DNA of 64,000 nt from Silicimonas sp963779765 (GTDB lineage: Bacteria > Pseudomonadota > Alphaproteobacteria > Rhodobacterales > Rhodobacteraceae). The translations under genes were made by a program, and so were the position numbers. Below are positions 43,684 to 54,409 of the stretch, one piece after another. A model generated the notes under the pieces. The model did not search any database, was not told where the DNA came from, and was given only the letters and a program-made list of their open reading frames with translations. Each line of letters begins with the position of its first letter. Positions within the stretch are counted from its first letter, which is position 1. The stretch lies in NCBI GenBank assembly GCA_963779765.1, contig CAVZZP010000001.1, forward strand, positions 744,001 to 808,000, in the 5' to 3' direction.

Positions 43684-44067
43684 ATGTCTCTCGTCCTGAT
43701 CCTCGGTCTCTTCGCGGCGCTGACGCTTCTCTATGTCAGCGCCGACGGTCTGCTGCTGAAGGCCGCTGTCGGCAACGCCTGGACAGTCGGGCCCCGCGAC
43801 ACCGAGGCCGACCGTGGGCCGCTCGCCGGACGCGCCCGCCGCGCACTCTCGAACTTCACCGAGACGGCCCCCGCCTTCGTCGCCCTCGCCGTGGCCGGGG
43901 CCAGCCTGCCCCCGGACCGCCTTTGGGAAGCCGGTGTCCTGGCCTATCTGGCGGGTCGGGCGGCCTACTTGCCTGCGTATCTCTCGGGCGTCCCCTGGCT
44001 GCGCACCGGCCTTTGGTGGGTGGCAAGCGGCGGTCTGCTGGCCATGCTTGCAAGCCTTGCCGCCTGA
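43684..44067 (+). CDS. MAPEG-family membrane protein 1
   Basis: A 127-residue four-helix protein: SLVLILGLFAALTLLYVSADG, then GRARRALSNFTETAPAFVALAVAGAS and LAYLAGRAAYLPAYLSGVPWLRTG. The R-A-x-x-N-x-x-E-x-x-P segment is the MAPEG glutathione-binding signature. Physiological role is unknown. It lies ten bases after sucB and is probably co-transcribed. A second MAPEG gene follows at 44705; the two share motif order but are not close copies. Confidence 0.83.
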   Translation: MSLVLILGLFAALTLLYVSADGLLLKAAVGNAWTVGPRDTEADRGPLAGRARRALSNFTETAPAFVALAVAGASLPPDRLWEAGVLAYLAGRAAYLPAYLSGVPWLRTGLWWVASGGLLAMLASLAA

Positions 44068-44113
44068 CATGCCCTTGAAACCTCGCCGGACTTCTCCAGG
44101 TCGTGCAGCCACA

Positions 44114-44136
44114 CGTAGGGCGGGGTTCACCCCGCC
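44114..44136. repeat. Single arm of the sucC-sucD palindromic repeat
   Basis: The 23-base arm starting CGTAGGGCGGGG repeats the left arm of the element at 37724 but lacks the facing arm. It lies in the 93-base gap between the first MAPEG gene and the small gene at 44161, where AAGGACCC is the ribosome site. Confidence 0.8.
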
Positions 44137-44160
44137 TCGCCCACCCCAAGGACCCCCGCC

Positions 44161-44385
44161 ATGCAGCTCCTCCTGACCTACTCCTCCGCCCCCGCCGACT
44201 GGGACGCCTCTTCCGAGGACCGGAGCCTCGCCGGCCTGACCCAGCTTCAAGTCTGGCGCGACGCCGACGGCGGCGCGACCGTCGTCCTTCTCGAAGTCAA
44301 CGACCGCGCGAAGGCCGAGGCCTGGCTCGCCAAGGAACGCGGCCTCGGCGCCAGCATCGACGCCCGCTTCCTGAAGACCGCCTGA
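44161..44385 (+). CDS. Small uncharacterised protein between sucB and lpd
   Basis: A 74-residue soluble protein beginning MQLLLTYSSAPADWDASSED, with LTQLQVWRDADGGATVVLLE and a C-terminal AWLAKERGLGASID. It looks like a compact alpha/beta domain. AAGG precedes ATG 44161, and its stop overlaps the next gene (TGATG). I do not recognise a family. Confidence 0.72.
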   Translation: MQLLLTYSSAPADWDASSEDRSLAGLTQLQVWRDADGGATVVLLEVNDRAKAEAWLAKERGLGASIDARFLKTA

Positions 44386-44708
44386 TGCCGCGCCGCCTTG
44401 CCATCGTCGGGCTCATCGCTCTCACCGCCTGCGGCGCACCGGTCTCCGAGACGCTGACCTCCGTCCGTCACGTCCCGTCGAACGCGGTCTACGCAGGCGA
44501 CGCCCGGATGCACCTCTTCATCTTCGACCCGTCCGAGCCGCGCAGCCTCGAGGACCGCAAGGCCATCGCCCGGCGTTCGATCGCGCTCGAGCCGAACTGC
44601 GCCTGGGTCGACGCGCCCGACGATGTGCTCGAGGCCGAGACCCGCAAGCAGGGCGACCGCTACGCCGAGACGATGCTGGTCGCCCCCCTCAGGTGCAACC
44701 GCGCATGA
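44385..44708 (+). CDS. Small lipoprotein
   Basis: A 107-residue lipoprotein with lipobox LTAC (MPRRLAIVGLIALTACG). The mature part includes ALEPNCAWVDAPDDVLEAETRKQG and ends LVAPLRCN, so two Cys may pair. ATG 44385 overlaps the stop of the previous gene, and its own stop overlaps the second MAPEG gene by ATGA. Unknown function, clearly in one operon. Confidence 0.75.
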   Translation: MPRRLAIVGLIALTACGAPVSETLTSVRHVPSNAVYAGDARMHLFIFDPSEPRSLEDRKAIARRSIALEPNCAWVDAPDDVLEAETRKQGDRYAETMLVAPLRCNRA

Positions 44709-45100
44709 CGCCCGAACTGACCGTCCTCGCCCTGGCCGGGCTTCTCCAGGTCGTGCAGTACCTCGCATTCGCCGTGCCCGCGAACCTCGAACTCGGCACA
44801 GGCTACACCTCTTCCGCCCGCGACCGCCCGCCCTCGCGCGAGCTGTCGGTCCGCACAGGGCGGCTTCAGCGCGCGATGATCAACCACTTCGAGGGGCTGA
44901 TCCTCTTCACCCTCGCCGTCGTCGTCGTGACGCTCGGCGGACAGGCGACCGGACTGACCGCAGCCTGCGCCTGGGTCTATCTCGCGGCCCGCATCCTCTA
45001 CGTCCCCGCCTACTGGCTGGGACTCCGCCCCTGGCGTTCGTTGATCTGGGTGATCGGCTTCGCCGCCACCGTCGTCATGCTGCTGGCGGCGCTCCTGTGA
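44705..45100 (+). CDS. MAPEG-family membrane protein 2
   Basis: A 131-residue four-helix protein with the MAPEG pattern: SVRTGRLQRAMINHFEGLILFTLAVV and VYLAARILYVPAYWLGLRPWRS. ATG 44705 overlaps the stop of the lipoprotein gene (ATGA). Substrate unknown. Together with the protein at 43684 it brackets two small genes in the sucB-lpd interval. Confidence 0.85.
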   Translation: MTPELTVLALAGLLQVVQYLAFAVPANLELGTGYTSSARDRPPSRELSVRTGRLQRAMINHFEGLILFTLAVVVVTLGGQATGLTAACAWVYLAARILYVPAYWLGLRPWRSLIWVIGFAATVVMLLAALL

Positions 45101-45156
45101 TGGTGGACCTCCACGCTCAGGGTGATAGCGTCCCCCGGAATCCGCCGAAGCGGACA

Positions 45157-45194
45157 CCGACGCAATACCGACGTGATACCGACGCAATACCGAT
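45157..45194. repeat. 11-bp tandem repeat, copy 2, upstream of lpd
   Basis: Three units of CCGACGYRATA plus a partial one lie 27 bases before the lpd start. The array matches copy 1 at 17471 with only two or three differences over its length and has the same orientation relative to the downstream gene. Confidence 0.8.
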
Positions 45195-45220
45195 GACCAG
45201 AATCGAAGGAAAACAGTCCC

Positions 45221-46610
<1,390 letters not shown>

Positions 46611-46695
46611 CCGGCACCGAGGGATGCGGATGCAACTTCTCCTTCCGTCACGGGTTCGCGCCGAATAGGCTTCGGCCAGTCACGGGAGGAATACC

Positions 46696-48354
46696 ATGCG
46701 CCTGCACGTCATCGCGGCCCTCGTTCTTGCGGCAAGTCCGCTTCACGCGCAATCGGTCGGCCTGATCCTCGGGAACGAGGAATACGAGAATGTGGGCGAC
46801 GTCTCGCGTGGCGACCGGGTGGTCCGGGCCGAGACGGCGCTGTCGCGGGCGGGCATGCAGATCGTCGCCCGGCAGGACGCCACCCTCGACGACATGACCG
46901 ACGCCCTGTCCGAATTCGGACAGATGGCTGACCGCTCGGACACGCTGCTCGTGGTCCTCTCGGGACGCTTCGTCCACTCGGTATCGGAAACCTATTTCCT
47001 GCCCGTCGATGCCGAAACGGGGCCGATGGCGACCCTTGCGGCCAACACCCTTCCCCTCTCGACGGTCATGGCGTGGCTCGCCTCCACTCCCGGCCATGCC
47101 GTTCTTGTCCTCGCGACCGACGACGCGCAGATGGGCTATGGCGCCTACCTAACCGCCGGCATCGGCGACCTCGACATCCCGCAGGGCGTGACGGTCCTGA
47201 ACGGCGCGCCTGCCGGTGCCGAGAAGCTTCTGACCGACATCATCGCGCGCCCGGGACAGAACATCGCGCAACCGCGACTGGGAATGACGGTCCAGGGCTT
47301 CGCGCCGCAGGACCTGACCCTCCTCCAACCGCAGGCGGCCGCTCCGACACCTGCTCCCGTGCCGACGCCCGCCCCCGACCTTGCCCGTCGCCTCGACATC
47401 GCAGATTGGCGCCGGGCCAGCGCCGCCGACACAGCCGAGGGCTACCAAGGCTACATCGACGCCCATCCATCGGGCGAATTCGTTCAGATGGCGAACAACC
47501 GCATCCGCGCCCTCACCGACACGCCCCAGGCGCGCGCCGAACGGGGCGAGCAGGCGCTCGATCTCTCGCGCGACGCACGGCGCGAGATTCAGCGCGACCT
47601 GACGCTTCTAGAATTCAACACCCGCGGCATCGACGGCATCTTCGGCCGCGGCACGCGGACGGCGATCCAGGCATGGCAGACGGCGCAGGGCGTCGACTCC
47701 ACAGGATACATGACCGCCGACCAGATCACCCGCCTCGACGCACAGGCCGAACGCCGCGCGCAAGAGCTTGAGGCCGAGGCCGAGCGGAGGCGACAGGAAC
47801 TTCTGCGCGCCGACCTCGCCTTCTGGGACGAAACGGGCGCCGTGGGCGACGAGGCTGGACTGCGCGCCTACCTCGCCCGCTATCCTGACGGCGAATACGC
47901 CGAAATCGCCACCGAACGGCTTCGAACGATCGAGGACCGTATGCGCAATGACGCCGATGTGGCGGACCGCAGGTATTGGGACAATGCCCAGGGTCTCGAT
48001 ACCGTGGGGGCCTACGAGGAGTATCTGCGCCTCAGCAACCGCGGCGCGTTCACCGATGCCGCCGAAGCTCGTATTCTCGAGCTCGAGGAGGAAGACCGCA
48101 ACGCCGAGGAAAGATCGGCGGCCGCCCGTCAGGAAGAGGCCTTGGGCCTGTCTCCTCGGACCCGCCAGATCGTCGAGGCGCGCCTGGAAAAGCTCGAACT
48201 GAAACCCGGCAAGGTCGACGGCGAATTCGACAACGACACGCGCCGCGCCATCCGTCGCTATCAGGCGGCACGGGACATGGACGAGACCGGCTATCTGTCG
48301 GAGGCCGTCGTCGTCCAGCTTCTGGCCGACTCCGTTCGGAGCATTTTCAGGTAG
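46696..48354 (+). CDS. Secreted pseudo-caspase with two peptidoglycan-binding domains
   Basis: A 552-residue exported protein (signal peptide ending LHAQS). Residues about 20-190 have the caspase-like (peptidase C14) order of VGLILGNEEYENVGDVSRGD and an LLVVLSGRFVHS strand, but the catalytic SGHG is replaced by SGRF and no active Cys is seen in VLVLATDDAQMG, so it is probably inactive. A Pro/Ala linker follows. PG_binding_1 repeats (LLEFNTRGIDGIFGRGTRTA and LKPGKVDGEFDNDTRRAIRRYQ) flank a Glu/Arg-rich helical region with ERRAQELEAEAERRRQEL. It may be a cell-wall-anchored scaffold. GGAGG precedes ATG 46696. Confidence 0.8.
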   Translation: MRLHVIAALVLAASPLHAQSVGLILGNEEYENVGDVSRGDRVVRAETALSRAGMQIVARQDATLDDMTDALSEFGQMADRSDTLLVVLSGRFVHSVSETYFLPVDAETGPMATLAANTLPLSTVMAWLASTPGHAVLVLATDDAQMGYGAYLTAGIGDLDIPQGVTVLNGAPAGAEKLLTDIIARPGQNIAQPRLGMTVQGFAPQDLTLLQPQAAAPTPAPVPTPAPDLARRLDIADWRRASAADTAEGYQGYIDAHPSGEFVQMANNRIRALTDTPQARAERGEQALDLSRDARREIQRDLTLLEFNTRGIDGIFGRGTRTAIQAWQTAQGVDSTGYMTADQITRLDAQAERRAQELEAEAERRRQELLRADLAFWDETGAVGDEAGLRAYLARYPDGEYAEIATERLRTIEDRMRNDADVADRRYWDNAQGLDTVGAYEEYLRLSNRGAFTDAAEARILELEEEDRNAEERSAAARQEEALGLSPRTRQIVEARLEKLELKPGKVDGEFDNDTRRAIRRYQAARDMDETGYLSEAVVVQLLADSVRSIFR

Positions 48355-48360
48355 CGCGCG

Positions 48361-48918
48361 TCAGGGCTTCTTTCCCATCCGCGAAAGCTGGTCCTGCATC
48401 GCGGCAAGCTGCTTGCGGATGTCGTCCAACTCGCTTGGCGCGTTTGCGTTGTCCTTGTCCTCCGGCTCCATCTGGGGGCCCGACCAGGACTTCCCCATCC
48501 CGCCGGTCATCGCCTTCATGAAAGCCTCTTGCTGCGCCTTCATCGCATCGAAGCCGGGCATCGAAACCAGCGGAGTCGACATGCTCTCCATCACCTTCGA
48601 CTGGCCTTCGCGCAGCATGTCGAAGCTCATGGCGAGAAACTGCGGAACGATGGAGTGCGCCTGCGTCGTATAGGACCGGACGAGGTCCGTCAGGACGTCG
48701 AGAGGCAGGACGCTTTCGCCGCGGCTTTCGTGATCGGCGACGATCTGAAGAAGATATTGCCGCGTCAGGTCGTCCCCCGATTTCAGATCCACGATCTGAA
48801 CGTCACGCCCCTCGCGGATGAAACCAGCGATATCCTCGAGCGTAACGTAATCGGACGTTTCCGTGTTGTAGAGGCGCCTGCTGGCGTATCGTTTGATCAG
48901 CAGCGGCTTTCCGGACAT
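48361..48918 (-). CDS. phaR: Polyhydroxyalkanoate synthesis repressor PhaR
   Basis: A 185-residue regulator that senses PHA granules and represses phasin and its own gene. The N-terminal DNA-binding motif LLIKRYASRRLYNTETSDYVTLEDI is typical, followed by RDVQIVDLKSGDDLTRQYLLQII-type PHB-binding segment and a Met/Gln-rich tail. GGGAGG precedes ATG 48918. No PHA synthase gene is in the window. CTGC/GCAG boxes in its leader fit autoregulation. Confidence 0.94.
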   Translation of the reverse strand: MSGKPLLIKRYASRRLYNTETSDYVTLEDIAGFIREGRDVQIVDLKSGDDLTRQYLLQIVADHESRGESVLPLDVLTDLVRSYTTQAHSIVPQFLAMSFDMLREGQSKVMESMSTPLVSMPGFDAMKAQQEAFMKAMTGGMGKSWSGPQMEPEDKDNANAPSELDDIRKQLAAMQDQLSRMGKKP

Positions 48919-48940
48919 GGCAACCTCCCTGGCGCATGTG

Positions 48941-49013
48941 CTGCAGCGCAGCTTAGGGGAGGAGCATTGGAAATCAAAGGGTTTCTGCGCAGCATCGTCG
49001 AAATGCTGCGCAG
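48941..49013 (-). promoter_or_regulatory. Putative PhaR operator cluster and stem-loop
   Basis: The phaR leader holds CTGC-AGC-GCAG at 48941-48951 and CTGCGCAG at 48985-48992 and 49006-49013. CTGC-Nx-GCAG boxes are reported PhaR targets in Paracoccus and Rhodobacter. The last two boxes also form a perfect 11-bp stem (CTGCGCAGCAT with ATGCTGCGCAG) around seven bases, directly after the hemC stop, so the element could also end hemC transcription, though no U-run follows. Confidence 0.55.
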
Positions 49014-49019
49014 CAAACC

Positions 49020-49961
49020 CTAGTTTGTCTCGAAGAAGCCTGGACCCGCCTCGGCCAGAAGCGCCTCGGCCAGATCGCGCCCCAAAGCCTCTCCCTCGGC
49101 TACGGGCCCCTCGCGCTGCCCGCTGAACGAACGCGACCCGTCGGTCTTCAGGATTTCGCCCCTGAACGTCACCCTGTCGCCGTCGATCTCGGCCAGCGCC
49201 GCGATCGGCGTCTGGCAGGAGCCGTCGAGCCGGGCGAGAAAGGCCCTCTCGCAGGCGATACGCAGACCTGTCGCCTCGTCCGCGATGGCGGCCACCATGT
49301 CCGAGGCTCGCGCATCCTCGGCGCGCAGTTCAATTCCGATGGCGCCTTGCGCCACGGCGGGCAGCATGTCGTCAGCAGAGATCGGCACGGCGCGGACCTC
49401 GCTCAACCCCAGCCGGTTCAGGCCAGCGAGGGCGAGGAAGGTGCCCTGCGCGACGCCCGCGGACAGCTTGCTCAAGCGCGTCTGAACGTTCCCTCGAAAT
49501 TCCACGACCTCGAGGTCAGGCCGCCGGTGCAAAAGCTGCGCTTTCCGCCTGAGGCTCGAAGTGCCCACCACGGCACCCTGGGGCAAGTCAGACAGCGCAA
49601 GCCCGTCCAGTGTGACGAATGCATCGCGCACATCCTCGCGCGGAAGGCAGGCCCCTATGACCAGTCCATCGGGCTGATCCACCGGCATGTCCTTCATCGA
49701 GTGAACGGCGATGTCGATCTCGCCCGACAGCATCGCTTCCTCGATCTCCTTGGTGAAAAGGCCCTTGCCGCCGATCTCGCCCAAGGGACGATCCGTGACA
49801 CGGTCGCCGGTCGTCTTGATGACGACGATCTCGAAGGCTTCGGAGTCGAGTCCGGTCGAGCGCACAAGCCGGTCCCGCGTCTCGCGCGCCTGCGCCAGGG
49901 CAAGGGGAGATCCTCGGGTGCCGATGCGGAACGGACGGGTCGGGTCTGGTCGGTCGCTCAT
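49020..49961 (-). CDS. hemC: Hydroxymethylbilane synthase
   Basis: A 313-residue porphobilinogen deaminase that joins four porphobilinogens into hydroxymethylbilane. IGTRGSPLALAQARETRDRL opens the fold, SMKDMPVDQPDGL and GTSSLRRKAQLL carry substrate-binding residues, and the dipyrromethane cofactor Cys is in GSCQTPIAAL. ATG 49961 (MSDRPDP) is preferred to a start twelve codons upstream, which would enter the hemE promoter region. Divergent from hemE, an arrangement seen in related genomes. Confidence 0.95.
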   Translation of the reverse strand: MSDRPDPTRPFRIGTRGSPLALAQARETRDRLVRSTGLDSEAFEIVVIKTTGDRVTDRPLGEIGGKGLFTKEIEEAMLSGEIDIAVHSMKDMPVDQPDGLVIGACLPREDVRDAFVTLDGLALSDLPQGAVVGTSSLRRKAQLLHRRPDLEVVEFRGNVQTRLSKLSAGVAQGTFLALAGLNRLGLSEVRAVPISADDMLPAVAQGAIGIELRAEDARASDMVAAIADEATGLRIACERAFLARLDGSCQTPIAALAEIDGDRVTFRGEILKTDGSRSFSGQREGPVAEGEALGRDLAEALLAEAGPGFFETN

Positions 49962-50058
49962 GTGCCATGCTCTAAGCGGCGGAACCGGGCGTGGCAATGC
50001 TGACTATTGACAAGACCCTGCCTGATTGTGACCAGAGACGGACCTCGAGAGGACAGGC

Positions 50059-51099
50059 ATGACCCGTAAACTGGTATTGCGCGCACTGGCAGGAGAGACG
50101 CTTCCCGTCCCGCCGATCTGGATGATGCGTCAGGCGGGGCGTTACCTGCCCGAATATCGCGCAACCCGCGAGAAGGCCGGCGATTTCCTGTCGCTCTGCT
50201 ATGCGCCCGAACTTGCCGCGGAAGTGACGCTTCAGCCGATCCGCCGCTTCGGGTTCGATGCGGCCATCCTCTTCGCCGACATCCTCCTCGTCCCGCAGGC
50301 GCTTGGCGCCGAACTCTGGTTCGTGACCGGCGAGGGCCCGCGGCTGTCGACCGTCACGACCACGTCGGACTTCGACCGCCTCAAGCCCGCGGACGCGATC
50401 CACGACACGCTCGCCCCGGTCTACGAGACGGTCCGCATCCTGTCCCGCGCCCTGCCGTCAGAGACGACGCTGATCGGCTTCGCCGGCGCGCCCTGGACGG
50501 TGGCGACCTACATGATCGCGGGCCGCGGAACACCTGACCAGTCTCCGGCTCACATCCTCAAGGACGAAGACCGGGCGCTCTTCGAGGCTCTTCTGGACCG
50601 CATTACCGAGGCCACGATCCTCTACCTTTCCGCACAGATCGAGGCGGGAGCCGAAGTCGTCAAGCTCTTCGACAGTTGGGCCGGATCGCTGAAGGGCCGC
50701 GATTTCGACGCCTACTGCGTTGCCCCTGCCGCCCGCATCATCGCGGCGCTGAAGGACCGTCATCCCGGTATCCCCGTGATCGCCTTCCCCCGCGAGGCAG
50801 GACCGAGGTACGAGGGTTTCGCCAAAGCGACCGGCGCTGATTGCGTCGCTCTCGACAACAGCGTCGACGCCAAATGGGCTGCGAAGCATGTGCAGACCGA
50901 CGGCTGCGTGCAGGGCAACCTGGCCCCCGGTCACATGGTCACGGGCGGCAAACCCCTGATCGAGGCGACGCGAGCGATCTGCCGGGCCTTCGCGAACGGC
51001 CCGCATATCTTCAACCTGGGACACGGCATCACACCCGACGCCGACCCCGAAAATGTCCGCTTGATGATCGACACCGTGCGCGCGGGAAACTGGAACTAG
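50059..51099 (+). CDS. hemE: Uroporphyrinogen decarboxylase
   Basis: A 346-residue enzyme removing four carboxyls from uroporphyrinogen III to give coproporphyrinogen III. PIWMMRQAGRYLPEYRATRE is the first signature and GFAGAPWTVATYMIAG the second. GAGAGGAC precedes ATG 50059. A TTGACA at about 50006 may be a -35 element. Its TAG stop shares CTAG with the convergent channel gene. Confidence 0.96.
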   Translation: MTRKLVLRALAGETLPVPPIWMMRQAGRYLPEYRATREKAGDFLSLCYAPELAAEVTLQPIRRFGFDAAILFADILLVPQALGAELWFVTGEGPRLSTVTTTSDFDRLKPADAIHDTLAPVYETVRILSRALPSETTLIGFAGAPWTVATYMIAGRGTPDQSPAHILKDEDRALFEALLDRITEATILYLSAQIEAGAEVVKLFDSWAGSLKGRDFDAYCVAPAARIIAALKDRHPGIPVIAFPREAGPRYEGFAKATGADCVALDNSVDAKWAAKHVQTDGCVQGNLAPGHMVTGGKPLIEATRAICRAFANGPHIFNLGHGITPDADPENVRLMIDTVRAGNWN

Positions 51100-52433
51100 C
51101 CCTCCAGCAGGTCCGTCCTGTCTTCCGGCGACGCCGCCTTGCCCGCGCGCTCGGCGATTTCATCCTGGTCGTTCGCAAGATCGCCTTCGGCCACGGTGCT
51201 TTCGGCTCCGCTTTCCCGCGGTGTCGGGACATCGGCCGCAGCCTCGTCGCCCCGGCGCTGGTCGAGCAGAGGAACGCCCTGCGGGAAGATGATCTCGCGC
51301 GCGTCGTCGGGCATAGAGATCCCGGCATCCATCAACGCCTTCTTGGTCAGCCGCAGAACCGATGACTTCACCTTGAGCAGGGAATAATCGCGGACGTTCA
51401 GCCAATAATACGCGTGCAGCGTCACCGTCGAGGATCCAAGAGCGTCGACAAGGATCATCGGAGCGGGTTCCGCCAGCACCGCCTCGTGCCGCGCCAGAAC
51501 ATCGCCGATCAGCTCCTGCGCCCGTGTGATCGACGCGTCGTAGCCGATGCCGACGGTGAAGTCGTCGCGGCCCTCGGGCGAGACGGTGAAATTGGTGATG
51601 ACGCTCTTGAACACTGTCGCATTCGGGATCTGGATGTGGTTGCCCTCTGGCGAGATCAGCACGGTAGAACGCGTGTTCATCGACTGGACAGACCCGTGCA
51701 TCCCCTCGACCTCGATGATGTCCCCCGCCCTGAACGGCTGCCGGATCGACAGAAGAAGCGAGGCCAGGAAGTTCTCGGCGATGTCGCGAAAAGCGAAGCC
51801 GAAGACGATGCCGATGACGCCCGCGCCGCCGACCACCGACACGGCCAGCTGCGTCAGTCCCGCGACCTGAAGCACGATGTAAAGACCGACGAGGAACACC
51901 GGAAGCGCCAGAAGCCGCGCCACGACCGATCCGAGAAAGGGCGACGACACGCGTCCCAGGAATAGCCGCCGCAAGGCCTGTGCCACTATCGACGACAGCC
52001 ACCACGTCAGGGGCAGTACGATCATCGCGAGAACAAGAAGCGGTAGCGCCGTCAGCAGGCGCGTCGTCACCTCCCGCAAGGCCGTCACGGCGGGTGCGAA
52101 GGTCCAGTCGGCCTCTTGATCGACAGTGATGCGGTTCACGACAGCCACGACATCCTGCGTCTTGGACGCCAGGTCACGCGCCCAGGTGCGGTGTTCGTCG
52201 CTGTCCGTCGCCCCGTCGAGGAAGACGATCCCGTCATCCACGGCGACCTGCGTGCCGGCGTACCAACCCGTCGCGTCGAGGATGCGTGCAATCCGGTTCG
52301 CGATCTCCTCGTCCCGTGCCCCCGGTGCGATCGCCACGTCCCCGGGCGAGGTGGTTTCGGCAGACGGCGCCTCCTGTGCGGGGACGGGCAGGGCGAAGAC
52401 GGCGAGCAGGAAAAGGACGACGGTGAAACGCAT
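51096..52433 (-). CDS. MscS-family mechanosensitive channel with an N-terminal BON-like domain
   Basis: A 445-residue protein with signal peptide (ALPVPAQE), a BON-like domain at about residues 40-105 (ARDEEIANRIARILDATGWYAG and DVVAVVNRITVDQ), then membrane helices near 125-230 and the MscS pore/beta region GAGVIGIVFGFAFRDIAENFLASLL and FRAGDIIEVEGMHGSVQSMNTRST. The C-terminal tail is acidic and disordered. A BON domain is not part of the basic MscS and may contact the membrane or envelope. Probably protects against hypo-osmotic shock. Confidence 0.87.
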   Translation of the reverse strand: MRFTVVLFLLAVFALPVPAQEAPSAETTSPGDVAIAPGARDEEIANRIARILDATGWYAGTQVAVDDGIVFLDGATDSDEHRTWARDLASKTQDVVAVVNRITVDQEADWTFAPAVTALREVTTRLLTALPLLVLAMIVLPLTWWLSSIVAQALRRLFLGRVSSPFLGSVVARLLALPVFLVGLYIVLQVAGLTQLAVSVVGGAGVIGIVFGFAFRDIAENFLASLLLSIRQPFRAGDIIEVEGMHGSVQSMNTRSTVLISPEGNHIQIPNATVFKSVITNFTVSPEGRDDFTVGIGYDASITRAQELIGDVLARHEAVLAEPAPMILVDALGSSTVTLHAYYWLNVRDYSLLKVKSSVLRLTKKALMDAGISMPDDAREIIFPQGVPLLDQRRGDEAAADVPTPRESGAESTVAEGDLANDQDEIAERAGKAASPEDRTDLLEG

Positions 52434-52488
52434 GAGCCGACTATGCGGTGCGCGACCGGCCGAGGGAAGCCACCCCTGAAGCGCAAGA

Positions 52489-52506
52489 CGCGGCCCGAAG
52501 GCCGCG
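52489..52506 (-). terminator. Hairpin after the ATP synthase operon
   Basis: CGCGGCC and GGCCGCG form a 7-bp stem around a four-base loop (CGAA on plus, TTCG on minus), 27 bases past the atpC stop. On the minus strand TCTTGCGCTT follows, a weak T-rich tail. It likely ends the atp operon. Confidence 0.5.
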
Positions 52507-52532
52507 CCAGCGTGATCTTGATGCGAATACGG

Positions 52533-52958
52533 TCAGGGCGCCGGGACGCGGCTGTCCGTCGGCAGGCCGATGTGATCGCCCATCGCCACGAGGTCGCCCA
52601 GCAACTTGGCGATGTCGTCCGCCGCCGAGCCTTCGGCCGCTGCATGATCCGCCCGCGCTTTCGCGATCGCGTCGTTCAGGAACTCGGACGTGACCTCGCT
52701 TCGCGGCATCGCCACATCGGCCAGGATCGTCGTGCCCTCGGGCATGATCTGCGCGAAGCCGCCGGTGACGGCGAACTCCTGCTCGCCCCCCTCCATGTCG
52801 ACGACCACGATGCCCGGACGCAGGGTCGTCACGACGGGCGCGTGGTTCGGCATCGCCATCATGTCGCCGTCGGTGCCGGGAAGCCGAACGGACTTCGCCT
52901 GCCCGGACACGACCTTACGCTCGGGCGACACCAGGTCGAATTGCATCGTGTCAGCCAT
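52533..52958 (-). CDS. atpC: F1 ATP synthase epsilon subunit
   Basis: A 141-residue subunit of the central stalk. MADTMQFDLVSPERKVVSGQAKSV and GDMMAMPNHAPVVTTLRPG form the beta-sandwich, and the C-terminal helices (NDAIAKARADHAAAEG) are shorter than in E. coli. Last gene of atpHAGDC, ten bases after atpD. Confidence 0.95.
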   Translation of the reverse strand: MADTMQFDLVSPERKVVSGQAKSVRLPGTDGDMMAMPNHAPVVTTLRPGIVVVDMEGGEQEFAVTGGFAQIMPEGTTILADVAMPRSEVTSEFLNDAIAKARADHAAAEGSAADDIAKLLGDLVAMGDHIGLPTDSRVPAP

Positions 52959-52967
52959 AGGATCCCC

Positions 52968-54393
<1,426 letters not shown>

Positions 54394-54409
54394 TTCTGGT
54401 TCTCCGGTC

